A stretch of 64,000 nucleotides of DNA from Streptomyces werraensis (GCA_014656175.1 BNBX01000006.1:1-64000); one strand, 5' to 3'. Positions 10,222 through 19,108 are shown, counted from the first letter of the stretch. Numbers and translations are program-made. The notes: generated from the sequence alone by a model not told the origin.

Positions 10222-10725
10222 ATGTCCACACCCCCGCCTTCCGACGCCTCCGCCTCCCCGGAGGTGGTCGAGATCGAGCGCGCGCTGTACCGCATCACCT
10301 ACCTCAGCTCGCGCGCCCGGCAGCACGAGCGGCTGATGGCCGCGGCGGGCGTGCCGCTGGACCGGGCAGCGGCGGCGCTGCTGCGGAAGATGGCCGACGA
10401 GGAGCCGATGCGGCCGGGGGAGCTGGCGGCGCGGCTCGGGGTGGAGGCCTCGCACGTCACGCGCACGGTGCAGCACCTGGAAAGGTCCGGTCACGTCGTC
10501 CGTGTGCCCGACCCGGACGACCGCCGCGCCCAGCGCATCGAGCTCACCGGCGCCGGCCGCGAGGCGATCGCCCGGATCCGCGAGACCGGGGTGCGCGGCA
10601 TGCAGGCCGCCCTCGCCCACTGGTCCGAGGAGGACCTGCGCGAGCTGGCCACGCTGTTCCACCGCATGGTCGACGACTTCCTCGCCCACGCGGCCGAGAC
10701 GGACGCCGGGTCCCCGGCGGACTGA
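10222..10725 (+). CDS. MarR-family transcriptional regulator
   Basis: A 167-aa dimeric winged-helix regulator. Residues about 18-45 form the first dimerisation helix. MRPGELAARLGVEASHVTRTVQHLERSGHVVR (about 72-102) is the HTH, and DPDDRRAQRIELTGAGREAI is the wing (DxRxxxxxLT motif). No conserved cysteine marks it as an OhrR-type redox sensor. The gene lacks a Shine-Dalgarno site and has a promoter/operator pair hard against its start. Downstream on the same strand follow a DoxX-like membrane protein and a peroxiredoxin, which are plausible targets or co-transcribed partners. Confidence 0.92.
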   Translation: MSTPPPSDASASPEVVEIERALYRITYLSSRARQHERLMAAAGVPLDRAAAALLRKMADEEPMRPGELAARLGVEASHVTRTVQHLERSGHVVRVPDPDDRRAQRIELTGAGREAIARIRETGVRGMQAALAHWSEEDLRELATLFHRMVDDFLAHAAETDAGSPAD

Positions 10726-10796
10726 CACCCGGCCCTCCCGCGCGGCCGCTGTCCTACCGTCCGGTAACGTGCGCGGCAGTCACCGGAGGAGGAACC

Positions 10797-11177
10797 GTGT
10801 CACGCTCCGCACGCTCACCCCTGCTGCTCGCCGGCCTGCTGGCCGCCGCCGGCACCGCGCACTTCGCCGCGCCCCGCCAGTTCGACCACATCGTCCCGCG
10901 CTCCCTGCCCGGCTCACCCCGTACCTGGACGTACGCCAGCGGCGCCGCCGAGCTGGCGCTGGCCGCCGGGGTGGCCCTGCCCCGCACCCGCAAGGCCGCC
11001 GCCCTGGCCGCGGCGGCGTTCTTCGTCGGCGTGTTCCCCGCCAACGTGAAGATGGCCGTCGACTGGCGCCACCGCCCCGCCCCGCTGCGCGCCGCCGCCT
11101 TCGGCCGGCTGCCGCTCCAGGTGCCGCTGGTGCTGTGGGCGCGCGGCGTCGCCAAGAACGCGGAGGGGACGGCATGA
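10797..11177 (+). CDS. DoxX-like small membrane protein
   Basis: A 126-aa integral membrane protein from GTG 10797, preceded by GGAGGAGG. Four hydrophobic segments are visible (LLLAGLLAAAGTAHF; WTYASGAAELALAAGVAL; AALAAAAFFVGVFPANV; LPLQVPLVLWA), with the HFxxPxxFDxIVPxxLPG pattern seen in DoxX/DUF417-type quinone-interacting proteins. Its last codons overlap the peroxiredoxin start (ATGA), so the two are translationally coupled. Together they suggest a membrane-linked thiol or peroxide defence unit. Confidence 0.8.
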   Translation: MSRSARSPLLLAGLLAAAGTAHFAAPRQFDHIVPRSLPGSPRTWTYASGAAELALAAGVALPRTRKAAALAAAAFFVGVFPANVKMAVDWRHRPAPLRAAAFGRLPLQVPLVLWARGVAKNAEGTA

Positions 11178-11641
11178 GCGCGCGCCTCGAGAAGGGCGAC
11201 ACGGTCGAGGACTTCGCCGCGCCCGACGAGACCGGCACCGTCCGCCGGCTGTCCGAGCTGCTCGACGACGGCCCGGTGGTGCTGTTCTTCTACCCCGCCG
11301 CCCTGAGCCCCGGCTGCACCGCGCAGGCCTGCCACTTCCGCGACCTCGCCGCCGAGTTCGCGGAGGCGGGCGCCCGCCCGGTCGGCGTCAGCGGGGACCC
11401 GGTGGAGCGCCAGGCCGAGTTCGCCGGACGGCACACCCTCGGCATGCCGCTCCTTTCCGACGCCGACGGAGCGATCCGCGAGATGTTCGGCGTGAAGCGG
11501 GGCATCTCCGTGGCGCCCACCAAGCGGGCCACCTTCGTCATCGGCCAGGACCGGACCGTGCTGGAGGTCGTGCGCAGCGAGCTGCGCATGAACGCCCACG
11601 CGGACAAGGCGCTCGCCGCCCTGCGCGCACACCGCGCCTGA
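11174..11641 (+). CDS. PrxQ/BCP-type peroxiredoxin
   Basis: A 155-aa thioredoxin-fold peroxidase. FFYPAALSPGCTAQACHFRD holds the peroxidatic cysteine C48 and a resolving cysteine C53 five residues later. That spacing is typical of atypical 2-Cys PrxQ/BCP enzymes, which reduce H2O2 and organic peroxides using thioredoxin. GVSGDPVERQAEFAGRH and a C-terminal TFVIGQDRTVLEVVRSE complete the fold. ATG 11174 overlaps the preceding stop. The context (MarR regulator, DoxX-like protein) supports an oxidative-stress operon. Confidence 0.92.
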   Translation: MSARLEKGDTVEDFAAPDETGTVRRLSELLDDGPVVLFFYPAALSPGCTAQACHFRDLAAEFAEAGARPVGVSGDPVERQAEFAGRHTLGMPLLSDADGAIREMFGVKRGISVAPTKRATFVIGQDRTVLEVVRSELRMNAHADKALAALRAHRA

Positions 11642-11707
11642 GGCGGCCCGGCACCGGAAGCACCCGCCGCGGTTGAGAGGTGACGGCCGCGGGTCGATCC
11701 TGGACCA

Positions 11708-14062
11708 ATGGACGACGCCTCCGCCGCTCTTGTTGTCGATGCCCGCGGCGTCGTGACGGGGTGGAGCGAGGGAGCCCGGCGGCTGACCGGGTTCTCCGCC
11801 GACGAGGCCGTGGGCCGTCCCGTGCGGGACGTGCTGGCCGAGGAGCCAGGCAGCGGCGAGACCCCGCCCGGCGGTGCGCCCCTGCCCGCGGGAGCCGTCA
11901 CGGCGCGTCACCGCGACGGGCACGCGCTGACGCTACGGATCGCGGTGTCCCCCCTCGACGGGCCCGGGGACGAGACCACCGGGTACGTGATCACCGCCGC
12001 GCCCGCCGGCGCGCGGGAGACGTCGCTGGCCGGCCGTGTCTTCGAGCAGTCGTCCCTGCCCATCTCCGTCTTCGACACCGAGCACCGCTTCGTGCGGCTC
12101 AACGCCGCCGCCTGCGAGGCGATGGGCGGGTCCGAGGAGACCCTGCTCGGCCGGACCTTCCTCGACGCCGCGGGCCGGAGCGAGGGCACCCGCTCCATCG
12201 ACCGGAACATGCGCAGGGTCGCCGGTACCGGCCGTCCGATGCGCGACGGGACCTACAGCCAGGCCGGCGCCGCCCCGGACCAGCAGGCCTGGGGCGTGGA
12301 GATGTGGCCGCTGCGCGACACCACCGGCCGGGTGATCGGCACCGCGCTGGCCGGCCTGGACAGCACCGAGCAGCACCGCGCCCGGCGCCGGCTGGCCCTG
12401 ATCGACCAGGCCACGACCGCCCTGGGCACCACCCTCGACGTCGTCCGGACCGCCGAGGAGTTCGTGGCGCTGCTGGTGCCGGACTTCGCGGACTTCGCCG
12501 CCGTCGACCTGCTCGACTGGGTGCTCGACGCGGAGGCGCCCCCGCGGGACGACCGTCCCGACGTCGTCATGCGCCGCGTGGCGCACGCCTCCGCGGGCCC
12601 GGACGCGCCCGCCACGATCGTCCAACGCGGCCGTACCGACGTCTACCCGCCCTACTCGCCGCCCGCGCGGGCGCTGCGCGAGCGCAGAGCCGTGCTCGCA
12701 CGGGCGGGCGAGCCGGACTTCGACCGCTGGAAGGCCGAGCGCGAGCCGCGGTCCCTCCGCACGGAGGCGGCACGGGCCTCCCGCCCCCATGCGGAACTCG
12801 CCGTACCGCTGCTCGCCCGCGGCACCACGCTCGGCGTCGCGATCGCCCTGCGCAATCTCCGCCCCGAGGAGTTCGAGGAGGACGACGCCGTCCTGGCCGA
12901 GGAGATCGCCGGGCGGGCCGCCGTCTGCGTGGACAACGCCCGCCGCTTCGCCCGGGAACGCGCCATCGCCATGACCCTCCAGAACAGCCTGCTGCCCAAG
13001 GTGCGGCCCGGGCAGGCGGCCGTCGAGGTCGCCCACCGCTACCTGCCCACCGCGTCCGCCGCGGGCATCGGCGGCGACTGGTTCGACGTCATCCCGCTGT
13101 CCGGAACCCGGGTCGCCCTGGTCGTGGGGGACGTCGTCGGACACGGCATCCCCTCCACGGCCACGATGGGCCGGCTCTGCACGGCCGTGCGCACCCTGGC
13201 GGACGTCGACCTGCCGCCCGAGGAGCTGCTCACCCACCTCGACGACCTGGTCACCCACCTCACCGACGACGAGCGCGACGACGTCCCGGAACTCGGCGCC
13301 ACCTGCCTGTACGCCGTCTACGACCCCGTCTCCGGCATGCTGACGGTGGCCGCCGCCGGCCACCCCCCGCCCGCCCTGCTGCTGCCCGACGGCACCTGCC
13401 GGCTGGTGCCGCTGAACGCGGGACCGCCGCTGGGCGTCGGCGGTCTGCCCTTCGAGGCGACGGAGCTGGAACTGCCGGAGGGCAGCGTCGTCGCCTTCTA
13501 CACCGACGGGCTCGTCGACGGCCGCAGCCGCGACGTCGACCACACCACCCAGGAGCTGTGCCGCGCCCTGACGGCGCCCGCGGAGTCGCTGGACGACCTG
13601 TGCGACGTCGTGCTGAAGCACGTCCTGCCCGAGGAGCCCGCCGACGACGTCGCGCTGCTGCTCGCCCGCACCCGCGCCCTGGGCGCCGGGCAGGTCGCCG
13701 CGCGGGACGTGGCACAGGACCCCGAGGAGGTCGCCGCCGTCCGGAAGTGGGCGCTCGACCTGCTGTCCGCCTGGGGCCTGGACGACATCTCCTTCGTCAC
13801 CGAGCTGGTGGTCAGCGAGCTGGTCACCAACGCCATCCGCTACGGGGAGCCCCCGATCGGGGTGCGGCTGATCCGCGACCGCACCCTCATCTGCGAGGTG
13901 AGCGACTCCAGTTCCACCTCGCCCCATCTGCGCCGGGCGCACGCCTTCGACGAGGGCGGCAGGGGGCTGCTGCTGGTCGCCCAGCTCACCCAGCGCTGGG
14001 GGAGCCGGCAGGCCGACGGCGGCAAGACCATCTGGGCGGAGCAGGCCCTCCCGCGCCGCTGA
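11708..14062 (+). CDS. PAS-PAS-GAF SpoIIE phosphatase with C-terminal HATPase
   Basis: A 784-aa cytosolic multidomain signalling protein. In order: a PAS domain (about 5-95, VVTGWSEGARRLTGFSADEAVG), a second PAS (about 108-225, FDTEHRFVRLNAAACEAMGG), and a GAF domain (about 235-410). A PP2C/SpoIIE phosphatase follows (about 430-645; GIGGDWFDVIP, GDVVGHG, ATCLYAVYDP, PADDVALL). An RsbW-like HATPase ends the protein (about 665-780; ELVVSELVTNAIRYG N-box, DEGGRGLLLVAQL G-box). It thus combines the phosphatase and kinase arms of a partner-switching pathway controlling anti-sigma-factor antagonists, sensing a ligand or redox state through PAS/GAF. A smaller paralog lies at 62380. No antagonist (STAS) gene is adjacent. 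Confidence 0.92.
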   Translation: MDDASAALVVDARGVVTGWSEGARRLTGFSADEAVGRPVRDVLAEEPGSGETPPGGAPLPAGAVTARHRDGHALTLRIAVSPLDGPGDETTGYVITAAPAGARETSLAGRVFEQSSLPISVFDTEHRFVRLNAAACEAMGGSEETLLGRTFLDAAGRSEGTRSIDRNMRRVAGTGRPMRDGTYSQAGAAPDQQAWGVEMWPLRDTTGRVIGTALAGLDSTEQHRARRRLALIDQATTALGTTLDVVRTAEEFVALLVPDFADFAAVDLLDWVLDAEAPPRDDRPDVVMRRVAHASAGPDAPATIVQRGRTDVYPPYSPPARALRERRAVLARAGEPDFDRWKAEREPRSLRTEAARASRPHAELAVPLLARGTTLGVAIALRNLRPEEFEEDDAVLAEEIAGRAAVCVDNARRFARERAIAMTLQNSLLPKVRPGQAAVEVAHRYLPTASAAGIGGDWFDVIPLSGTRVALVVGDVVGHGIPSTATMGRLCTAVRTLADVDLPPEELLTHLDDLVTHLTDDERDDVPELGATCLYAVYDPVSGMLTVAAAGHPPPALLLPDGTCRLVPLNAGPPLGVGGLPFEATELELPEGSVVAFYTDGLVDGRSRDVDHTTQELCRALTAPAESLDDLCDVVLKHVLPEEPADDVALLLARTRALGAGQVAARDVAQDPEEVAAVRKWALDLLSAWGLDDISFVTELVVSELVTNAIRYGEPPIGVRLIRDRTLICEVSDSSSTSPHLRRAHAFDEGGRGLLLVAQLTQRWGSRQADGGKTIWAEQALPRR

Positions 14063-14080
14063 CGCGCCGCCCCCGAGGAC

Positions 14081-14686
14081 TCAGCCGTCCTCCTGAGCCA
14101 CCTGCGCGAGCGTGCGGCCCGTCCGGGCGGAACGCGCCCGCCGGGGATCGGGCGCGCCCCGGCCGCCGGAGCCGCCCTTCGCGGCCCGCACCAGCAGCCA
14201 CGCCTCCTCCCCGTCGTCCCCGCTCCGGAAGCGGGTCAGGGCGTACTCGCCGCGCAGCTTCGCGCCGTGCAGCCGGAACGTGGCGTGGCCGCGCTCCAGC
14301 GACGCGGCGAAGTCGACGGGGCGGCCCCGCCGGTCGTGGCTCAGCGGCTCGTACGTGCCGTGGTCCCAGACGATCACCGTGCCCCCGCCGTACTCGCCGT
14401 GCGGGATGACGCCCTCGAACCCCTCGTACTCCAGCGGGTGGTCCTCCGTCGGCACGGCCAGCCGCTTGTCCCGCGGGTCGGCGGACGGTCCCTTCGGCAC
14501 CGACCACGACTTCAGCACGTCGCCCACCTGGAGCCGGAAGTCGAAGTGCATCCGGCGGGCGTCGTGGATCTGCACGACGAACCGTGGCCGGGCGTCCTCC
14601 GCCTCCCGCCCGCCGCCGCGCGGCTCCGCGGTCCGGTCGAAGTGCCGCTTGCCGTGGTAGTCCCGCAGTCGGTCCGCCCCGTCCAC
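14081..14686 (-). CDS. Stand-alone LigD 3'-phosphoesterase domain protein
   Basis: A 201-aa protein consisting of the LigD PE module only. RFVVQIHDARRMHFDFRL, WSVPKGPS, HPLEYEGFEGVIP and GEYGGGTVIVWDHG are the diagnostic motifs; the H/D/R and H/Y residues bind Mn2+ and remove 3'-phosphates and 3'-ribonucleotides at ends. In many bacteria it is fused to ligase and polymerase in LigD; here it is free-standing, with an ATP ligase 4 kb away. GTG 14686 lies 9 bases after GGAGGG. The frame continues far upstream, but that part is antisense to the aldo/keto reductase. The tail is basic (RRARSARTGRT). Confidence 0.9.
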   Translation of the reverse strand: MDGADRLRDYHGKRHFDRTAEPRGGGREAEDARPRFVVQIHDARRMHFDFRLQVGDVLKSWSVPKGPSADPRDKRLAVPTEDHPLEYEGFEGVIPHGEYGGGTVIVWDHGTYEPLSHDRRGRPVDFAASLERGHATFRLHGAKLRGEYALTRFRSGDDGEEAWLLVRAAKGGSGGRGAPDPRRARSARTGRTLAQVAQEDG

Positions 14687-14742
14687 CGCGTTGCTCCCTC
14701 CGGTCCGTCCGCCTTCCGTACGAGCTGACCCCGGGTACCCGG

Positions 14743-15573
14743 TCAGAACTCCTCGTGCACCTCCGGGTCCCCGCCGATCCGCCGGTGCGCCCGGTCGGAG
14801 ACCGTCCGCATCTGGGCGTCGTCCAGCTCGAACCCGAACACGTCGAGGTTCGCGCGCTGCCGCTCGGGACCGGACGACTTCGGCACGGGCAGCGCGCCCA
14901 GCTGGACGTGCCAGCGCAGCACCGCCTGCGCCGGGGTGACGCCGTGCGCGTCGGCGACGGCGGCCACCGCGAGGTCGTCCAGCAGCCGCGAACCGCGGCC
15001 CAGCGGGCTCCAGCTCTCGGTCAGCACGCCCTTGTCCGCGTGGTAGGCGCGCAGTTCCTCCTGCGGGAAGAACGGGTGCAGCTCGATCTGGTTGACCGAG
15101 GGCAGCACCCCGGTCTCCTTCTCCAGGCGTTCGATGTGGGCGGGCGTGAAGTTGGAGACGCCGATCGAGCGGACCAGACCGTCCTCGCGGAGCTTGATCA
15201 TGGCCTTCCAGGAGTCGACGTACCTGTCGACGCGGGGGAGCGGCCAGTGGATCAGGTACAGGTCGACGTACTCCAGGCCGAGGCGGGCGCGGGACTCCTC
15301 GAAGGAGGCGAGGGCCTCCTCGTAGCCGTGGTGGCGGCCGGGGAGCTTCGTCGTCACGACGATCTCCTCGCGCGGGACGCCCGCGCCGGCCACGGCCCGG
15401 CCCACGCCGGTCTCGTTGCGGTAGTTGGCCGCCGTGTCGATCAGGCGGTACCCGGCGTGGAGGGCCGAGGTCACCGCCCGTTCCGCCTCGGCGTCGTCCA
15501 TCGGCCAGGTGCCCAGGCCCAGGGCGGGGATCGTGGTGCCGTCGTTGAGAGTGTGCTGCGGGATGCTCGTCAC
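14743..15573 (-). CDS. Aldo/keto reductase
   Basis: A 276-aa NADPH-dependent reductase of the AKR5-type group (2,5-diketo-gluconate reductase-like). The catalytic tetrad is visible as D46 (GYRLIDTAANY), Y51, K76 (VVTTKLPG) and H109 (LYLIHWP). GVSNFTPAHIERL, NQIELHPFF and PVPKSSGPERQRANLDVF are the substrate and cofactor-binding motifs. Physiological substrate is not evident. It is transcribed toward the LigD-PE gene with 56 bp between them. Confidence 0.93.
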   Translation of the reverse strand: MTSIPQHTLNDGTTIPALGLGTWPMDDAEAERAVTSALHAGYRLIDTAANYRNETGVGRAVAGAGVPREEIVVTTKLPGRHHGYEEALASFEESRARLGLEYVDLYLIHWPLPRVDRYVDSWKAMIKLREDGLVRSIGVSNFTPAHIERLEKETGVLPSVNQIELHPFFPQEELRAYHADKGVLTESWSPLGRGSRLLDDLAVAAVADAHGVTPAQAVLRWHVQLGALPVPKSSGPERQRANLDVFGFELDDAQMRTVSDRAHRRIGGDPEVHEEF

Positions 15574-15742
15574 GGGAGGGCCCTCCGGTTGCGGTGTCGT
15601 CCCTCCCAGCGTCGGCCACGACGGGGGCGGTGATCAACCGGACGGCCCGGCGCCCTGTCGCCAGGGACCGCTTCCCCTGCCACGATCTCCCCGGGAGCCG
15701 GACCGTCCGGGGCCGGCGGGTTCGAGCGACGGAGTGGGACGC

Positions 15743-16717
15743 ATGACGACGGACAGCCGCGTCGGGACGGACCGGGAGCACACGGGGAAGGCCGAGGTGC
15801 GCCCCGCGGCCGGGCACATCGGCGCCGACATCACGGGCGTGGACCTCGCCGCGGAGCTCGACGAGGGGACGGTCGCCGCGATCAGGGCGGCGGTGCTGCG
15901 CTGGAAGGTGGTCTTCTTCCGCGGCCAGCGCCTGGACCACGCCGGACACGTGGCGCTGGCCCGCCGCTTCGGCGAACCGGTCGTCCTGCCCCGCCGGGGC
16001 TCCGCCTCACCGGCGGACTTCCCCGAGGTCGAGACCACCGCCGACCGCCTGGAACTGGGCGGCCGGTACGGCATGGACCACGAGGAGTGGCTGCGGCGGC
16101 GCCGCCACACCGTGCTGCGCGGCTGGCACTGCGACCACGGCGCCCGCGTCGACCCGCCCGCCGCGACCATCCTGCGCGCCGAGACCGTGCCGCCCTACGG
16201 CGGCGACACCACCTGGGCCAATCTGGCCGCCGCCTACGCCGGACTGTCGGCCCCGGTGCGGGAGTTCGCCGACCGGCTGCGGGCCGAGCACCGCCTCGGC
16301 GTGGGCTACCAGCCCCGGCCCGGCGACGACGCCTACGTACGCCACCTGCTGGACCACCAGACCGCCAGCGAGCACCCACTGGTGCGTGTCCACCCCGAGA
16401 CCGGGGAGCGGATCCTGTTCGTCAACGGCTACTACGTCGAACAGATCACGGGACTGTCCCGCCCCGAGAGCAGGGCGGTCCTGGACATGCTGCTGGAGCA
16501 GGCCACCCGGCCCGAGTACACCGTGCGGCTGCGCTGGGAGCCGGGCACCGTGGCGTTCTGGGACAACAGGGCCACCATCCACCTCGCGCCCGCGGACACG
16601 GCCCACCTGGACCATCCGCGGATCATGCACCGCGTGATGCTCGCCGGTGACGTCCCCGTGGGTGTGGACGGCACGCCCTCCCGGCCCCTCACCGGCACCG
16701 CCCCAGGCCGCTGGTAG
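15743..16717 (+). CDS. TauD/TfdA-family Fe(II)/2-oxoglutarate dioxygenase
   Basis: A 324-aa non-haem iron oxygenase. The iron ligands are H129 and D131 (GWHCDHG) and H280 (NRATIHLAP); R297 in IMHRVML should bind 2-oxoglutarate. The N-terminal GHIGADITGVDL and VVFFRGQ and the central ETVPPYGGDTTWAN motifs are characteristic of the TauD clan, which includes taurine, alkyl-sulfate and phenoxyacetate dioxygenases. An insertion (RLELGGRYGMDHEEWLRRRR) precedes the HxD motif. ATG 15743 has GGAG about 9 bases upstream. No sulfonate transporter is adjacent, so the substrate cannot be assigned. Confidence 0.9.
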   Translation: MTTDSRVGTDREHTGKAEVRPAAGHIGADITGVDLAAELDEGTVAAIRAAVLRWKVVFFRGQRLDHAGHVALARRFGEPVVLPRRGSASPADFPEVETTADRLELGGRYGMDHEEWLRRRRHTVLRGWHCDHGARVDPPAATILRAETVPPYGGDTTWANLAAAYAGLSAPVREFADRLRAEHRLGVGYQPRPGDDAYVRHLLDHQTASEHPLVRVHPETGERILFVNGYYVEQITGLSRPESRAVLDMLLEQATRPEYTVRLRWEPGTVAFWDNRATIHLAPADTAHLDHPRIMHRVMLAGDVPVGVDGTPSRPLTGTAPGRW

Positions 16718-16726
16718 CCGGCCGCC

Positions 16727-18232
16727 CTAGGTCAGCGGGACGGTCACCTCGTCCTCCACGGGCGGGGCGACCTCCTGCGCCCGCTGCCCGGTCGCCGCGA
16801 AGCAGCGCAGCCGCAGCGCCTCGGGGGTCACGTCGATCCGCAGGAAGGACTTGAAGAACGGCGGGCTGTACGTGGCCGAACCGGGCGAGAACAGCGACTG
16901 GTACGCCTTGCGCACCGGCAGCCGGAACCGCTTCCCCCGGTCCGGCCGGCGTCCGGTGCCCAGCAGCCCCGCGACGAGCCGCATCCGGCGGGTCACCCGG
17001 GCCGGCGCGCCCGGCGCGCGGGTCGGACCGATGCCCAGGCGCTCGGCGACCACCGCGGCCGCCTCCGCCTCGGTCAGCGAGAAGAACCGGCGCAGCCGCG
17101 TCCGCCGCCCGTACAGCCCGCTGTAGAAGGCGAGGGAGTCGCCGCGCAGCGGGTAGCAGCGGAAGTCCGCCTCGGTGACCCCGGCGACGTCCACCCGGGG
17201 AATGGTGTGGGTGGCGTGCGTGAACGCCCCGCCGCCGCCCGCCACCACGTACTGCAGGGTGCGGCCGTCGCCCAGACGCACCGGGTAGCGCTGGTAGTTG
17301 TGGATGTCGCCGCCTATCGCGGCCACATAGCGGTGCGCGGGATCGCGGACGATGTCGTCGACGGTGCCGCCGCCCTCGATCGGGCACGGGTGGTGCTCGC
17401 CGTCCACGTAGAGGGGCGAGCCGGTCACCAGGATCTTCGGGCGCGGGTCGCGGGACACCTCGCGCAGCCACGCGCCCTGCTCGGCGTCGACAGTGCCGAG
17501 CAGCCCGGTGTCGATGCCGACGATCCGTATCGGCCCGGCGTCGATCGCCCAGTACGGACCCGGCTGCACGGCCTGCTGGGCGGGGGAGGAGCGCGACTTG
17601 CGGGCCTCGTCGAGGCGTTCGCCGTCACCGGGGCGGGGCCGGTGCCACAGCAGGGCCCGCAGCCAGGCGCGGGTGAGAGGGCGCGGCGCGGGGGCGGGCG
17701 GCAGCGGCGCGGTCTCGTCGCAGAAGACCCGCATGAAGCCGGCCAGGTCCTCGTACCAGTCGTGGTTGCCGGGTATCGCGTAGACCGGCGCCTGGTAGTC
17801 CTGGTACGGACGGAAGAACTTGGGGCCGTAGTCGTCGGCGGCGCCCACCGGGTAGATGACGTCGCTGGCGAGCACGGCGAAGGCGGTGTCGCCGCCCTCC
17901 TTCAGCAGGCCGGGGACGACCGCGTACTGGGGCTCGCCGCCCTCGCCGGTGTCACCGATCACCAGGAACGAGAAGCGGTCCGGGTCGTCCCGCCGGATCA
18001 CGCGGTCGGCGGGCGCCCCGGCCGCCGCCCGCCGGGCCGCCCAGCGCGATCTGATCTCCCCGGTGGGGTCGCCCAGCCAGGAGGCCAGGACGCCGTTGCG
18101 GGCGGCCCACAGATGTCTCGGGTCCAGCCAGGAGATCTTCTCCGTCTGGCGCGGCACCAGCCGCAGGTACTCACCGCGTTCGACGACGCCCCAGCCGGCG
18201 CCCTCGGCGGTGTCGCGTGAGGATTCGGACAC
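16727..18232 (-). CDS. Calcineurin-like metallophosphoesterase
   Basis: A 501-aa cytosolic phosphoesterase. Dimetal motifs are FLVIGDTGEGG (about 90-100), ASDVIYPVGAADDY, AIPGNHDWYEDL, LVTGSPLY and the C-terminal AAIGGDIHNYQRYP. GDTG instead of GDxH, and SDVIYP instead of GDxxY, are variants seen in large actinobacterial MPEs. The last ~150 residues (SGLYGRRTRLRRFFSLTEAEA to FSPGSATYSPPFFKSFLRI) form an extra domain. The GTG start at 18232 has no clear ribosome site. The stop faces the dioxygenase gene at 9 bp. Confidence 0.85.
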   Translation of the reverse strand: MSESSRDTAEGAGWGVVERGEYLRLVPRQTEKISWLDPRHLWAARNGVLASWLGDPTGEIRSRWAARRAAAGAPADRVIRRDDPDRFSFLVIGDTGEGGEPQYAVVPGLLKEGGDTAFAVLASDVIYPVGAADDYGPKFFRPYQDYQAPVYAIPGNHDWYEDLAGFMRVFCDETAPLPPAPAPRPLTRAWLRALLWHRPRPGDGERLDEARKSRSSPAQQAVQPGPYWAIDAGPIRIVGIDTGLLGTVDAEQGAWLREVSRDPRPKILVTGSPLYVDGEHHPCPIEGGGTVDDIVRDPAHRYVAAIGGDIHNYQRYPVRLGDGRTLQYVVAGGGGAFTHATHTIPRVDVAGVTEADFRCYPLRGDSLAFYSGLYGRRTRLRRFFSLTEAEAAAVVAERLGIGPTRAPGAPARVTRRMRLVAGLLGTGRRPDRGKRFRLPVRKAYQSLFSPGSATYSPPFFKSFLRIDVTPEALRLRCFAATGQRAQEVAPPVEDEVTVPLT

Positions 18233-18301
18233 GCGTGCACCGTAACAACGGTGCCCCGTACGGACGATGGGCGGGGCCTCGTCGACCTGGCCGTTCCGCC
18301 G

Positions 18302-19075
18302 TCACGTCGACGTGCCGGGCCGGAAGGTGCGGTCCAACAGGTCCAGCAGCGCCGCCCAGTGGCGTTCGTCGGCCTTCTCGTCGTACGACGCAGTGTCGGA
18401 CTGGGTGAAGCCGTGCGCGGCCCCCGGGTACACCTCGCAGCGGTGCCGGACGCCCGCGTCCGTCAGGGCCCTCTCCAGCCGCTCGATCTGCTCCGGCGGC
18501 AGCGACGGGTCCTCGTCGGCGTGCCCGAGATACACCTCCGCCGTGATCCGGGGCGCCGCCAGGTGCGGGCTGTGGGGGTCGTCCGTCGCCAGCCGGCCGC
18601 CGTGGAACCCGGCCACCGCCGCCACCCGGTCCGGGAAGGCGCCGGCCGTGCGCAGCGCCAGGCCGGCGCCCATGCAGTAGCCGACCAGCGCCACCGGCCC
18701 GTCCGCCGCCTCCGGCCGCTCCGCGAGCCACCGCAGATACGCCCCCGCGTCGGCCGTCGCCCGCTGCGGCGTCAGCTGCCGCAGCGCCGGACGGAGCCGG
18801 GTGAAGAACTCCCCGCGCGCCTTCGCGTCGATGAAGCCGGGCAGTTCGACCACCGGGGCCGGCCCGCGCCGGTGGAAGAGGTTGGGCACCAGCACGGTGT
18901 ACCCGGCCCGCGCCACCCGGTCGGCGGCCTCCCGCACCGTCGGGCGCACCCCGAAGGCGTCGGTGAAGCAGAGCACCGCCGGGCGGGGCGAGCCGTCCGC
19001 CGGGCGCGCCACGTACGCGTCCGCCGTCCCGTCCTCCGTGGGGACACGCACCTCGGTCCCCCGCACGTCCGTCAT
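18302..19075 (-). CDS. Dienelactone hydrolase-family protein
   Basis: A 257-aa alpha/beta-hydrolase. The nucleophile motif is VGYCMGAGLAL (cysteine, as in dienelactone hydrolases). The acid lies in LGHADEDPSLP and the histidine in PGAAHGFTQSD. AVLCFTDAFGVRPTVREAADRVARAGY is the typical DLH N-terminal section. Substrates range from dienelactone to other esters; none is indicated here. ATG 19075 has GGGAGGA about 10 bases upstream; a GTG at 19096 in the same frame would swallow that site. Confidence 0.88.
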   Translation of the reverse strand: MTDVRGTEVRVPTEDGTADAYVARPADGSPRPAVLCFTDAFGVRPTVREAADRVARAGYTVLVPNLFHRRGPAPVVELPGFIDAKARGEFFTRLRPALRQLTPQRATADAGAYLRWLAERPEAADGPVALVGYCMGAGLALRTAGAFPDRVAAVAGFHGGRLATDDPHSPHLAAPRITAEVYLGHADEDPSLPPEQIERLERALTDAGVRHRCEVYPGAAHGFTQSDTASYDEKADERHWAALLDLLDRTFRPGTST

Positions 19076-19108
19076 GTCGCGCCGTCCTCCCGTCACTCGA
19101 GCCTTCCG

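Noticed and set aside
14733..14738. GGGTAC as a SigB-type promoter for the LigD-PE gene
   Set aside because: No GNNT element lies at 14-16 bp on the minus strand.
14687..15949. Long minus-strand frame that would extend the LigD-PE protein to over 600 aa
   Set aside because: The upstream part is a shadow of the aldo/keto reductase, is Arg/Pro/Gly-rich, and the PE domain has its own well-placed GTG with GGAGGG.
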